Shown here: in pieces, positions 23,501-39,469 of the stretch
How positions within the stretch are numbered: position 1 is the stretch's first letter
Layout: every line of letters starts with the position of its first letter
From: Asterochloris sp. CNOR1
Taxonomy: Eukaryota; Chlorophyta; Trebouxiophyceae; Trebouxiales; Trebouxiaceae
Length of the DNA: 64,000 bases
NCBI GenBank assembly: GCA_963969365.1
Contig: OZ017759.1
Coordinates: forward strand, 1,674,001 to 1,738,000
Direction: 5' to 3'
Made by a program: the position numbers and the translations under genes
Notes under the pieces: generated by a model
Database searches by the model: none
What the model was told of the DNA's origin: nothing
The model's input: the letters and a program-made list of their open reading frames with translations, nothing else

Positions 23501-26500
23501 AGATCGACCTGCCTCCGCTGTGCATGTTGCTAGCACCAGATAAACGCCATCCCTTGATGCTCCTGCTGTGTATGCACCGGGCAGAGACGCATGACAGCAG
23601 CGCCTACTCTTTCAGCAGTGCGTGCAGCCACTTGTGGGGCACCAGCAGAAACCATCAGCATTTCTGTGTGTGCAGCTGGTAGAGCTGTACCAAGCTGCCG
23701 CGGCACCAGCATTCTCTTACAGCTGTGCACTGGCTGCCAGAGGGGCGTCAGCATTCGCGTGCAGCCAACAACCACACAGCGCCATCTAACCCTACCGAGC
23801 TATGCACACAGCCAATCGTGGTGATGGTTTTGTGTTTGCAGCTGGCAGAGGCGCAGAAGCTGCTGCAGCACCAGCAGGCGCAGCTCAAGTCGCTGCACAG
23901 TCAGGTTGGGCGCAGGGCAGAGCAGCAGCTGAAGGCTGAGACCGCCGCCTCAGCAGCCAGGCAGGACCTTCAGGTGTGCAGCCACCGCTGTGGTCAGACA
24001 TTGCGCCTGCAACACCTGTGGTGGATGGAGGCCTTGCAGGGCAGCTGCCGCATTGCAGCTGCACAGACATGCAGCATGTGGGTACACCCAGCAACAAGCC
24101 AGCACACTGCGTGTGCAGTGGCAGCGGCAGGCTTGTGCAGTGCACCAACTGAGCCAGGCCCCGCAGGACTCCACTGCTATAGCAAGAATGTCTGCTGAAT
24201 CATTTAACATTTCACGTCACCAATTGAGGGCAGACCTTCATTGCCCATGCAGAAGAAAGAGGGCGAGCTGCAGCTGTTGCAAGAGGAGCTGACCACTCAA
24301 AGGGCCCAGGTGCAGCTGCTGGAGGAGAGGCAGGGGCAGGCTGCTGACAGAGCAGCAGCTGCAGAGAGCGATGCAGCTGGCAGCCAGGCCAAGCTGCAGG
24401 GGCAGCTGGCAGAGGCCATGACTCTGCTGGACCAGCGGGGCAAGCAGGCGGGGCACCAGTCATGCTCGCCCGGAAGATGCATGTGCAGCGCTCAATCTTT
24501 TTGCCCTGGCAGAGTGCATCCCGCAGCGGCCTCCCTAAGCAGCCCTGACTTGGTTGCGTCAAACCTTTGCCGCTTTCTTGCTGCAGGCAGCACATGTGCA
24601 AGAAGCAGTTGAGCAAGCACTTCTGTCTCAACTTGTGTCAAGCCGTCACTGCTCTCCGCTGCAGGTAGCATCCCTGCAGAAGCAGCTGAGCAAGCAGCAG
24701 CAGCTGGCTGCCGGCAGCCAGGCATCTGAGCAGCTGCTGTGCGACACCCAGGAGCAGCTTGAGCAGTGCCAGGCAGACCTGCAGGAGTCCAGGCAGCAGG
24801 GTGCAGCCTCTGAAAGCACTGCCCAGGCTGCCAGGACGACTTTAGAGCAGCAGGGCAAGGCACAAGCTCAGTTACAGCGGGAGCTGAAGTCGACTCTGCA
24901 GCGCCTGAGCCAGCTTGAGGCTGAGCGCTCGTGTCTGCAGAAGAGGGCGCAGGAGGCCGAGAGCCGTGCACAGGATGCTGCCGCTGCGCAACAGGTAAGG
25001 GTTGACAGACTGTGGCCTGCAGATGCAAATGATAACAGCCCAGCCTTGGGGGCAGGACAATGCTGCTGTGCTGAAAGGAAAATCGGGCAGTACTGAGTAC
25101 CTCACTGCTGCATCACAGCATGCACGAGGCTGAGAGCACTGCTCTGCTGCAGGGGACACCTTCAGCACAGGCTCAGATGCTGTGGTCGTCTGCTTTTTGA
25201 GTGCAGCACCATCCTCTGAGTGCTACGTGTGCACACGTGGCTGCTCTGCTGCAGGAGGTGCAGCAGGTGAGGCACCAGCTGCGGGAGGCTCAGGGTGAGC
25301 TGCAGCAGCGCCAGGAGCACCTCACCAGGGAGCAGCAGCGCTGCGACGACCTGGAAGCCCAGCTGCTCATGCAGGTAGGAGTCAAGCAAGACCACCTGGG
25401 GAACATACAGGGATCTCTGGGGTATGTTTGTAGGTTGCTGGCTGGCCACTGCAACAGCGTCCTGGCCAGACGCCAGTCGCAACCTTGAATTGCTGCAGGC
25501 CTCTGGTGAGAATCTTCTTGGCCTCCTGCCAAACAATGCTGGCTGCCAAATCAAGTCTCACAATGTTGCGGGCCTCCCATGAGAAGGAGCTCGCACAGGC
25601 AGGCCTCCTGCAGCAAAGCTAGCTGCCAAAACTAGCTTCATAGTGTTGCAGGCCTCTGGTGGGGAGGGTCATGCACCAGCAAGCCTCCTACAACAGTGCT
25701 GGCAGCAGAATAAACTCCCTCAGTATTGCAGGCCTCTGATAAGGAGGAGCTTGCTCAGCCTGCTCTTTGGCCCCAGCCTTTTGCCAAACACTGCAGCACT
25801 GACTGCTTCAGGCCTCAATTGGGTGGGGGCGGCCTTGGACAGCCCATTTGCTTGTCAGATGACAATTAGCAACAACAGACAGTGACTTGCTGCAGGCCTC
25901 TGATGAGGAGGAGCTTGCCCAGGCCAAGCAGGCACTGTCTGAGACCCGCGCGAGGGAGCGCATGGGGCAGAAGACGATCGCTGACCTGCAGCAGAGGCTG
26001 AGCAAGGCCTCGGGCTCTGCGCAGGCGCAGGTGCAGCAGCTGCAGCACCAGATGGGGCAGGTACGTGCCGCGCATTGCACGTCACAGGCTGCTGTCCTGC
26101 CTCCCTTGCTTGCTGCGTCCCTCTGCAGAGGCGGCACTCTAGTCTGACAGAGCAGCAGTGTGTGGTGAGGGCGGCTGGTTCTGCTAAGGTGTGTCCGTGA
26201 AACAACCAGAAATTATCCAGGCTGAACTGCAGAATGTTGCCAGTGGCACTGCAAATTGCACGAGACAGCTTCAGGGTTCATATGCTGGCTCAGTGCCACC
26301 ATGATGCGCCTGCCCTTCAGACCAACTGCTGCATATCTGCCACCCTGCAGGTGGCACAGAGCCACAGACAGCTTCAGCGGCAGGTGCAGAGCCTGTCAGC
26401 CGAGCGTGACCAGCTGGCTGCCCAGCATGAGCAGAGGGAGGGACACTTGCTGGAGCTGCAGGGACAGCTGGACCTACTGCGTTGCACGGGCAGCGAGTCA

Positions 26501-26524
26501 GAGGCCTGGCTGACCAACATGTGA
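14580..26524 (+). CDS. Very long coiled-coil protein (about 12-kb gene, many short exons)
   Basis: Many in-phase exons point to one gene. N-terminal exons at 14580-14705, 14952-15108 and 15286-15486 encode a short helix and a Ser/Pro/Gly-rich region; others lie near 15801 and 16328-16437, and a large disordered exon at about 17275-17943. Coiled-coil exons follow at 18685-18891, 19184-19288, 19952-20047, 20468-20689, 21714-21872, 22590-22844, 23842-23973, about 24253-24450, 24665-24994, 25255-25374, 25896-26060 and 26351-26524 (TGA stop). They are dominated by Gln, Glu, Leu and Ala, for example ELQEELGEQQQLLQRAQEAR. Nearly all are multiples of three, so single exons could be skipped without a frameshift. 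A structural role in centrosome, basal body or Golgi is possible but unproven. A chlorophyte-type TGTAA polyadenylation signal lies at 26768-26772. Confidence 0.8.
19686..19990 (+). repeat. Four copies of acceptor plus exon start (coiled-coil gene)
   Basis: The used exon begins at 19952 with gctgagctgcagcag. Related blocks lie at about 19697 (gtgcaggccgagctgcagca), 19797 (caggggtgagctgcagcag) and 19845 (cggctgagctgcagcagcg). The first also repeats the downstream bases (aatcgcatccacac against catcgcacgtctac). Spacing is about 50-105 bp. Confidence 0.75.
20660..21240 (+). repeat. Array of exon-end plus donor copies (coiled-coil gene)
   Basis: The exon ending at 20689 closes with gagctggcaacgctgcgcaa then gcagctgcag and donor gtgaggactc. 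Downstream, blocks built as agctgggctgacctg...gcaagc...gtgag then ctggcagcatctgggg recur near 20690-20830, 20925-21075, 21096-21160 and 21190-21235, about 100-115 bp apart. Two cores are nearly identical: tcgctgcagagctgggctga occurs at about 21089 and 21183. Confidence 0.82.
21843..22005 (+). repeat. Triplicated exon end with donor (coiled-coil gene)
   Basis: The exon ending at 21872 has gcaggaggcgcgcagggctg then ctgtggaggtgagcg. A shortened copy lies at 21910-21937 (gcaggaggcgagcagttgtg then gaggtgagc). A third, almost perfect copy lies at 21975-22005. All three keep the GT donor, so three competing 5' splice sites sit within about 130 bp. Confidence 0.88.
22270..22660 (+). repeat. Three tandem copies of acceptor plus exon start (coiled-coil gene)
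   Basis: The used exon starts at 22590 after tgcctgcctgcag, with gaggctgcaacagcccgcca. A copy starts at about 22440 after tgcctgcctgtag (gaggcagcaccagtgcttgg) and also repeats the next 40 bp (ctgaggccaccagcaggctg). A third starts at about 22289 after cttgcctgcag (gatgctgcaactggtcaaca). Period is about 150 bp. The middle copy has lost the AG in cag to tag but still ends in AG. Confidence 0.88.
25490..25940 (+). repeat. Five-copy array of acceptor plus exon start (coiled-coil gene)
   Basis: The used exon starts at 25896: ttgctgcag then gcctctgatgaggaggagct. Upstream copies start at about 25500 (ctgcaggcctctggtgagaa), 25570 (ttgcgggcctcccatgagaa then ggagctcgcacagg), 25650 (ttgcaggcctctggtgggga) and 25731 (ttgcaggcctctgataagga then ggagcttgctcag). 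A weaker one lies near 25810 (ttcaggcctcaattggg). The period is about 70-85 bp. This is the cleanest array in the window. Confidence 0.92.
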
Positions 26525-27521
26525 TTCAGAGCGGGCCAGAAGGTGCCCTTAAGTGTGTCGTTATGTGCCCAACCAGTTTGTTCCATTCCATGACTGCACA
26601 ATGCTTTCACTTGATGACACAAAGTTCAATGCAAGAAGCTTCCCCTATGTGGGCTGACTTCTCCACGTGGAGCCCTGACTGCCAGTTCGAATTTGGACAT
26701 CATGCCAGACGGTCAGCTGGGATGCGTAAGGCCCTGCATCCAGCATGGCCAGGCCACAGCAGCTTCGTGTAAAGGTCTTGGCTCCTGAGCCCAGCCCCAA
26801 CTGAGCCTGGGTATGAGCCACTGCAATGATGGGTTTCGCCCAAGCCCTGGCACCGTTTACAAATGCAGTCGGCAGCAACCAACACTTATGGAAGCGAAGT
26901 TTCAGCGGGGAGGAGCTGCCCATCTTGAGACCTGAAACTGTCTGGACACGCCTCCCTGCAGCTGAAACAGCATGGGGCCCTCCTCTCCAAGCCTGGCTGG
27001 TACCGTGTCTTTGTGCAGGCAATGCACATTGCTGCAACGCCAGGTGGGCCTGCAGGTGGGCGGCTTCCTGTGTGAAGGGCATATGATTTTGCAGCAGCCC
27101 CCTATGCCTGCTGGCAGAGCAATTCATCTGTAGGAGTTTTCAGGCGCCTGGTGGTAGCAGACCTGATTGTCAGCAAAGGAAAACCCTGTTCACTCACTGC
27201 TGCCAAGTCTTGCTTTTGGATTGAAGAAAGTACCTTACAAGCACCACGATAGGCGTGGTGATGATGTTGGTCTTTCTCACTATGCCTAGTATGAATATAC
27301 GATGTCAGGTTTGGCTCTGCACAATTTCCAGGGTCTTGCGTTCATGTGATGGCGATCAAACAATGCCAGACAGCAGTACTGGGACCACAGGGTACACAGG
27401 CGCTGAGTTCAAGAGGAGAAGACTATCTCCCTGCAGCAAGGCTGCCCTAAAATAAGCTGCTGCCACCATTATCTCAAGCTGAGGAGGGAACGCTGCTACC
27501 AATTCAAGGGAGCTGGTGTGT
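26525..27521. other. Convergent intergenic region, about 1 kb
   Basis: This lies between the stop codons of the coiled-coil gene (+) and the ArfGAP gene (-). Apart from TGTAA at 26768 I see no gene, array or RNA. Reading frames here are short and lack flanking splice motifs. Confidence 0.45.
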
Positions 27522-33321
<5,800 letters not shown>

Positions 33322-33957
33322 GTCAGTAGACTCTGGCCAGACAGTGATTCAAAGAGGCAGGATGGCTGTGGCTGGGCAGAATCGACTCCACCGTGCGCGC
33401 CTTTGGTGCCTCGCCTGCTGTACCTGATCAGCGGACGATGGAGGGACTCCAGGAATCTGGGAGGGTGCAGAGACTCACTGCTGCAAGGCACACAGCCCTA
33501 TTACTGGCTAAGAAAGGGAGTGACTATGATCAGGAGTTTTCCAGAGCGTACGCAACGGATACACAGTCTGTAATGAGGTGTGCAGAGTCAATGGTGCCAC
33601 AGTCGGGGATTCAGCAGCTGACCTCTGCTGCAGGGGAGCTGTTCATCATCTTGTTCGCAGGCATGAGAACAGTTGGCGTTTGCCAGAGAGGTATTGAAGG
33701 GTGCAGAGCTTGCTGATGCAGCTGATGCTGGCCAGGGCAGTGCAGCAACACGCCAGTGGCTGCCAGCAGCCACAGGCCTGGCTGAGCATGGGAAGGGATC
33801 CTGAAAATGGTCTATAATATGGGCTGCCTGGCACGCAGGTGATGTTATCACTGCAGTAAAATGCAGAGCTGGCAGGTGCCCTGCAGACCAGGCCTGGCTC
33901 ACCCGGGGAGCTACCCAGGGACCAGATGTTGGTGAAGCATGGCCAACCTGCCCGTAC

Positions 33958-34144
33958 CTGAGTGGGCTGCCATCGGGTGCCTGAAGAATGTGGTGGCTCT
34001 GAGCAGGATATGCCAGTCAAGCGGCGTGTCTGTGCCGCTTCGCATCACATCAAAGAAGGGCTTGCATGCATGCAGCATGGCACTGGCAACCCGAGTTGCT
34101 AACCCCTTAGGCCCCCCCACCACCACTCCAATGTCGGCAGGCTC
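33958..34144 (-). CDS. Probable exon of an unidentified gene
   Basis: The region from an acceptor at 34145 (gcacag) to a donor at 33957 (gtacgg) is open and encodes EPADIGVVVGGPKGLATRVA followed by a helical stretch and ATTFFRHPMAAHS. The strand-glycine motif VVVGGPKGLA resembles the NADPH-binding end of ferric reductase or NADPH oxidase proteins, but the rest does not match them. No neighbouring exons could be joined with confidence, and the segment lies in the 1.5-kb gap between the ArfGAP start and SmD2. It may be a gene remnant. Confidence 0.3.
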
Positions 34145-34803
34145 CTGTGCAACCAGGCACCTGGACAACACTACCATCGTGACCAACACTCGGGGTTCTC
34201 AGCAGGTTGACGCACTCTGAGCTGTCTTCCGGGATGCCTGCCACTAGGTGGCTGTGGCTGCTAGTTGCTTGCTACAGAAGTGCATCTACCCTGACAAGAC
34301 CAGGATAAGCATAACTGCAACGCGCTCATGATTGAGTGCTGTGCACATAGACGGCTGGATCGCACTCTGAATGCTGTTGGGTCTGTACACTAGTTGTGAC
34401 GCTGGCTGCCAATGCTACTGCCTGTATGCTGCGCAGTCCACGAATGGCAAGTGCCCCTGCCAGCCTACAGGCTGTGCCTCACAACTGAGTGGCTTCTTGC
34501 TGCTGCTAGAAGCATCAGCTGGCAGTCATGCCATGACCTTTCCAGCAGCCGCATGGTTCCCTCCAGCCCAACAAGCAGGGCAATACTGCAGCGTCCCCTG
34601 ACACAGCAGAATGGCAATCACAGCACCACTCTTCAGAGTGGCAATCATAGCATCAACTTCAAAGTCTCTGCAGAGTGAAGCAATTACCTAGCTCTGGCAT
34701 CCGAGATGTGCAGACCATCTCATATGTTTACTTGACTGGTGTGTGCATTACCATGGCTCAAGCTGTTTATATCAAGCATGAAGGGACAACTACTTGGGCA
34801 CAA
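34145..34803. other. Stretch without a resolved gene upstream of the SmD2 stop
   Basis: Nothing convincing is coded here. Short duplicated runs occur, such as aatggcaatcacagc / gtggcaatcatagc near 34611-34645 and caactacttggg twice near 34787-34812 at the end of SmD2. Confidence 0.4.
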
Positions 34804-35452
34804 CTACTTGGGGTTCCTCAACACAAGGATGACAGAGTCTCCACGGAGAAACATCTTGCTGATGAATCTATCTCTGTTGACTGGCTTGGAGCCCTTCCTG
34901 CCCTTGCCAGTCTTTGGAATCTGCAGCAAGGCGGACTGCGGTCAGCACAGTGCACCTCAAACAATCAATGTGTGACAAAGCAGGTGCTGCCAACAAGGCC
35001 ATGCAAAGCAGTGGCAGCGCAGGTCAAAGACCTCATGCCTGGGCAGGTCAGCGTGTGCAGAGAAATGCACAGGCGTCTGAGCATGGCCATCCGTTCAAGA
35101 GGCAAGCATTGCCACACCTCTGTCCACATCTCTTTCACATTCTCCAGGATCATGTTGCAATGCCTGTCAAATGCCTTGATGCGTCCCAGCAGCTTCCTGT
35201 TGTTGCGGCAGTTGATCAGCACCTACAGAGACAGGCAGAAATGTGGTTCTCTGCAAAGCAGACTGAGCCCCTAGTCATGGGGACAGGCACCTCAGACGAG
35301 CAGGGCTTCTGAGCCTGGATGCTCCTGGCAGCAGCACACACCGTGGAGTTGCTTTTCACAGAGGTCGTCAGCACTGACAGGGGCCCTGTCTTGAAAGCTT
35401 CCTCCTCGCGCTTCTCCAGCTCATCAACGGTTGGCTGAGTTGCTGTGGCCAT
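34804..35452 (-). CDS. SmD2: Spliceosomal core protein SmD2
   Basis: SmD2 is one of the seven Sm proteins that form the ring on U1, U2, U4 and U5 snRNAs. Three exons join in phase 0 to 110 aa: 35452-35342, 35222-35118 and 34920-34804. The product starts [20 protein letters not shown], continues [13 protein letters not shown], has Sm1 motif [20 protein letters not shown] then [15 protein letters not shown], and Sm2 motif [20 protein letters not shown], ending RNPK. The length and motifs match SmD2 of plants and animals almost exactly. A Gln usually found before VLINCRNN is absent, which could be a one-codon difference at the splice junction. The gene faces PLP3 head to head. Confidence 0.97.
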
Positions 35453-35982
35453 CTTTCTGCTGTGCTGCTCGCTGCAGTGCCTGGGAGGCTGTCAGGCACC
35501 AGTAAGGCCTGTCTGGTGTCCTCTCCTGTCTGGTGTCCTCTGCAGACAGGGCCTTCTGGCAAGATCAGTGGGAGCCTCTCTGCTGTCACAGCAGCCAGGA
35601 CCAGTTTGCAGAATTGTCTCAGGTAGGCACTGGAGTTACCGTTGACCATGACTTGACCTTGGCATTGCTCAACAGAGCGGTACAACTCGCCTCTTTACTG
35701 GTCTGGCAGTGCTTTTGGTACTTTGTGCCCTCCTTCATCACAGGTCTCGTTTGCCTCCAATCTGCCAATTGCAGTCGAGAACAGGGCATTGAGTCCACAC
35801 CCCTGGGTGACATATCAGCAGGGGCAGCATGGTCAATCAAAGGCTGGAGGGCATGGTGCGCAGCACATGATTGCAACAATGTAGTCGGCATGTCATTGCT
35901 CAGCAATGTGCCAGCCTGCATGCTGGTATCGTTTGCTTGCTGCGCCAAGGCTGTGGCATGATCATGCCTACAATCACTGCAG
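35453..35982. promoter_or_regulatory. Divergent region between SmD2 and PLP3
   Basis: Both genes start outward from here. The first exon of PLP3, with its start codon, must lie in this stretch but I could not place it. The near-direct repeat ctgtctggtgtcctctcctg then tctggtgtcctctgcagac occurs at 35511-35550. Confidence 0.4.
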
Positions 35983-38900
35983 GACCCAGAGAAGTTCAAG
36001 AGTCGGATGCACAGCCTGGCATATGGCAATGCCATGATGGCAGCCGCAAAGGATTATCAGAAGGTATCATACCTTGAGAGCCTGCAGCAAGATGTGCTGG
36101 GACCGCCAGCTTAGCGTGCCATCTTACATGCTTGTCTGCTCATCAGCTGCAAGCATAAGGGCTTGGCAGTGCTGCCTATGTGCCCAAGGCCAGGCACCCT
36201 TCAGCCAGCTGGGTAGCCTGCACTTGACTATCCAGTGGCGCTCAGGCTCGCAGTTCTGCACCTCAGCTTGACAGGATGATTGATCAGCTGTGTGCTCCTG
36301 CACCAAGCAGGACATGCAAAGCTGCCTCTCAGCAGCAGCCAGTCAAGGCCACTTACACATATTGCGCTGCAGAACATACAAACAGGTGACCTGCACTAGC
36401 AGAACCCCAGGCTGGACCCTCCTGTCGGCTTTGCAGTGCCTCACAGATTCAGGACCCCTGATGCAGGGATCAGCAGGACACTAGATGCGATGACAGCAGT
36501 GACTGGTAGCACGCAGGAAATTGCAGTCTCCCCATATTCAGCATGTCTGCTGCAAAGGTAGCAAAATGCCGGCTGCGCCCCAGTGGCACCTGGTGCGCAA
36601 CTCCCACGGATAGATGAAGTGCTGTGCTGCAGGAGCGGCAGAATGCAGGGATGACTGCCTGCCGCCGGTTCAAACCCTGGCTTCCCTGCTTCACAACAGC
36701 ATTGCCCCACCTCACATAAGCAGCACCTCACGACCGCAGGCCCGCGCGTGCCGCAAGAGCAGCAGCCTCCTGGCAGCAGCAAGTCTGGGGGAGTCTGTCA
36801 GATGGCCTGCTGTGCTGCAGGAGCAGCATGTCGCAGAGCCAGCGGCTTCCTGGCAGCATCAAGTCTGGGGATTGACAGAAATGGCCTGCTGTGCTGCAGG
36901 AACAGCAGGATGCAGAGAGTGCAGCCACACGGCGGCAGCAGGTCCGGGAGATCGACATAGATGACTTGTTAAATGACCCAGAGCTGGAGCGCCTGCATGC
37001 AGAGCGCCTGGCTGCCGTACAGCAGGAGGCAGAGAAGCGACAGAAGCTGCAGCGCCAGGGGCATGGAGAGTACCAGGAGGTGCAGGAAGGTGGGCGCAGT
37101 TGAGAGCACGAATGTGCAGTGTGCCATGAGCAAGCAGCAGGAAGCACACATGCTGCAGGAGCTGTAAACAGAGGCATGGGCCATACCAGAGGTGCAGGAA
37201 GGTAGGCAACACTGCAGGGGGACTGCATCCAGTGCATTTGGTGGAGTGCTGGTGTCCACAGGACAGGATGTACCGCCTCTGCGTGAGTGGGATGGTGTGC
37301 AACAGTCATGCAGTGGGAAAATCTGAAGAAGCCACAGGGGCAGGAGCAGGTGGCGCTGGAAAATGCGGTGATGCAGGGGAAAGTTGACAAGGTGCAGCAG
37401 CCAGCAGAAGCGGCAGAGGCCACAGCGGCAAGGGCTTGGGAACACTAGAGGTTCTAGAACAATATAACCTTGTGAGTGGCCATCTCAGCGGGCTGGTGGG
37501 CTGAAGCTTTGAGTGTGTGATGGGGCATGAGGGTCTCCGTATGTCAGTCATGGTGGTGGGCCTGCTTTGCAGCACAGCAGATGTGCCAGATGCATCCTGC
37601 CTGCCTGCTGGAAACACAGCCACAGAGCCACCCTCTCATCCCCAGGCTTGCTGCAGATGATGGCCTTCCAGGGGTGTGCTGCAGCTGGGCGCCAGGCTGT
37701 GACCCTGATCTGGCAACTACCTGCTGCCCTGTTGGTGTGGCACTGACCCAAAGGCACTGTTAGGCATGACAGCATCTCCACATGTCGGGCGTGTGATTTG
37801 CTGTCCAGGGTTGGGGCTAGATTTCGTGCAGGTGTTCAGCCATCTTCGATCACTCTCCGACAAGCAGTAGTGTGTGCCACAGCAGCAAAGGCTGCTTGCG
37901 CTACTGATCAGCAGGCATGCCCATCAGCAGCTGGACTTCTGTCACGCAGCGACTAGTAGGCGCAAGCACAGCCAGGCGTGTTGGCCCTGTCAGCTTGGGT
38001 TGGCTGCGCTGTCCTGCCAGGTGTTTCGTGGAGGTCATCACTGCAGCATTCACTGCCCAGCAGCACAGCAGTTTATCACCTCTGAAAGCTCCTGATGTTG
38101 CTTCATTGCTGTGCTGACCTGGGGGGGCCTTCCTGGCAAGTGTCTCCATGGCAGAGCAGCCAGAGGGCCTGTCCTGCTTTGCAGCAACAACTGGGAGCCA
38201 GCACAGCCAGGCATGTGCCTCTGAGCTGTAAAAGCTACCAGAAAGCCCTGCTGGCCTGCAGGGGCTTTCTGGAGGTAGCAGCCAATGCCAGAGCAGCATT
38301 CCTGAGCGCCAGCACAGCCTGGCATGTGGTTACGAGCTGTAGCAGGCACATCTTCGCTGCCCTGCAGGGGATTTTCTGGAGGTTGTCACTAAGGCAGAGC
38401 GGGTGGTCTGCCACTTTTTCCACCGGGACTTTGAGCGCTGCAAGATCCTGGACAAGCACTTGGCCATCCTGGCACGGAAATACTTCGACACCCGCTTCAT
38501 CAAGTTGTCTGCGCCGGTGAGGCCCAGGACATTGCGGTGGCCACAGCTTGAGGTTGCGTGGCATCATGCACCGTAGGCTGGTCTCATCCAGCCGGCAGTG
38601 CCTGTGGGTGCCTGCCTGCCCACCTGAGGGTCTGCGAAAACTTCTCCTTTGAGGGAAGTAGCGAAACAGATCTTCTCTGAAAGTCCCTGCTTCAAAGCTG
38701 CTCAAGGGCAATGCAAGAGTGGGCCCTGCGTATGTGGCCCACCCTGCGCCTGGGGAGCTGTTCAAGCTTCTGTCCCTTTTCAATGATGTTGGGAGGCAGC
38801 TAGATTTACCCTGTGCCTGCAGGATGCCCCCTTCTTCACTGTAAAATTACAGGTCAAGTTACTGCCCTGTCTGTTGTGCTTCCTCAATGGTGTGGCCACT

Positions 38901-39219
38901 GACAGAGTGGTTGGCTTTGATGAGCTGGGCGCTACAGATGACTTCCCCACGTCCTCAGTGGAGAAGCGTCTGCTGAAAGCAGGTGAGTCTCTACTGCCAG
39001 GAGTGCTGCATGACACACTGAACAAAGCAGACGTCAGCTGCTGCATGCTGGCAACAACACATGGATTTGCCTGCTCTGCTTGATGCAGGTGTTGTGGCGC
39101 CTCCCAAAAGGTCTGAGGATGATGATTCAAAAGACAGGCTTGCAGAGCACATGAGGAACTCCGTCAGAAGGAGTCAGGCTACAAGAGGGGACTCTGATGA
39201 AGACTCAGATTTTGACTGA
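35983..39219 (+). CDS. PLP3: Phosducin-like protein 3 (PLP3), thioredoxin-fold; 5' exon unresolved
   Basis: PLP3 assists folding of tubulin and other CCT substrates. Five exons join in phase: 35983-36063, 36900-37089, 38368-38516, 38823-38982 and 39089-39219. The peptide opens DPEKFKSRMHSLAYGNAMMA, then DIDDLLNDPELERLHAERLA, QRQGHGEYQEVQEGDFLEVV, VVCHFFHRDFERCKILDKHL, DTRFIKLSAPDAPFFTVKLQ, VKLLPCLLCFLNGVATDRVV and GFDELGATDDFPTSSVEKRL, with an acidic tail ending SDEDSDFD. This order matches Arabidopsis PLP3, including the N-terminal segment that separates PLP3 from TXNDC9. The start codon should lie one short exon upstream. Both sides of intron 2 and the acceptor side of intron 1 carry copies of the exon edges. 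Confidence 0.93.
36749..36965 (+). repeat. Copies of acceptor plus exon start (PLP3 intron 1)
   Basis: The used exon starts at 36900 after atggcctgctgtgctgcag, with gaacagcaggatgcagagag. An upstream copy starts at about 36823 after atggcctgctgtgctgcag, with gagcagcatgtcgcagagcc. The intervening ctggcagcatcaagtctggg is also doubled (ctggcagcagcaagtctggg at 36770). A third, weaker acceptor (tgctgtgctgcaggagcgg) lies at 36620. Confidence 0.87.
37068..37212 (+). repeat. Duplicated exon end with donor (PLP3 intron 2)
   Basis: The exon end taccaggaggtgcaggaagg then tgggcgc (37070-37096) has a copy taccagaggtgcaggaaggt then aggcaac at 37185-37211, about 114 bp downstream, with the donor retained. 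Confidence 0.8.
38190..38410 (+). repeat. Duplicated acceptor plus exon start (PLP3 intron 2)
   Basis: The exon starting at 38368 reads ctgcag then gggattttctggaggttgtc. A copy at about 38258 reads ctgcag then gggctttctggaggtagcag and continues ccaatgccagagcagc against actaaggcagagcgg. Upstream flanks match too: ccagcacagccaggcatgtg (38197) against ccagcacagcctggcatgtg (38311). The unit is about 110 bp. Confidence 0.9.
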
Positions 39220-39469
39220 CTAATAGGTCAACGCGTCAGATCGCCCCTGCCTGGCCTGTGGCTGTGACGCCCTCTCTTTCAATCACTCCCAGGGCACACG
39301 GTGCCGGAGTCACCAGTAAGTTACACTGGCAGCCAAAACTCAAAGGGTTGAGCCAGGCTCAGGCCACCTGACAGCAAAAGTTGGGTAGGCCTCAAGGTTC
39401 TCCGGTGGGCCCTCTTGCAGTCCTTGCATCTGAGGATCGGTGTCTCTGTGCAGAAACCACTCCTTCTCA

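Noticed and set aside
25490-25940. CRISPR-like array
   Set aside because: The units are degenerate, contain splice acceptors and coding sequence of the next exon, lack uniform repeats and spacers, and sit in a eukaryotic intron.
33958-34144. Ferric reductase / NADPH oxidase C-terminus
   Set aside because: Only the strand-glycine motif fits; the following 40 residues do not match the family and no membrane or FAD exons are nearby.
35983-39219. TXNDC9 as the identity of the thioredoxin-fold gene
   Set aside because: The N-terminal DPEKFKSRMHSLAYGNAMMA segment and the DDLLNDPELERLH motif fit PLP3, not TXNDC9, although the acidic tail is TXNDC9-like.
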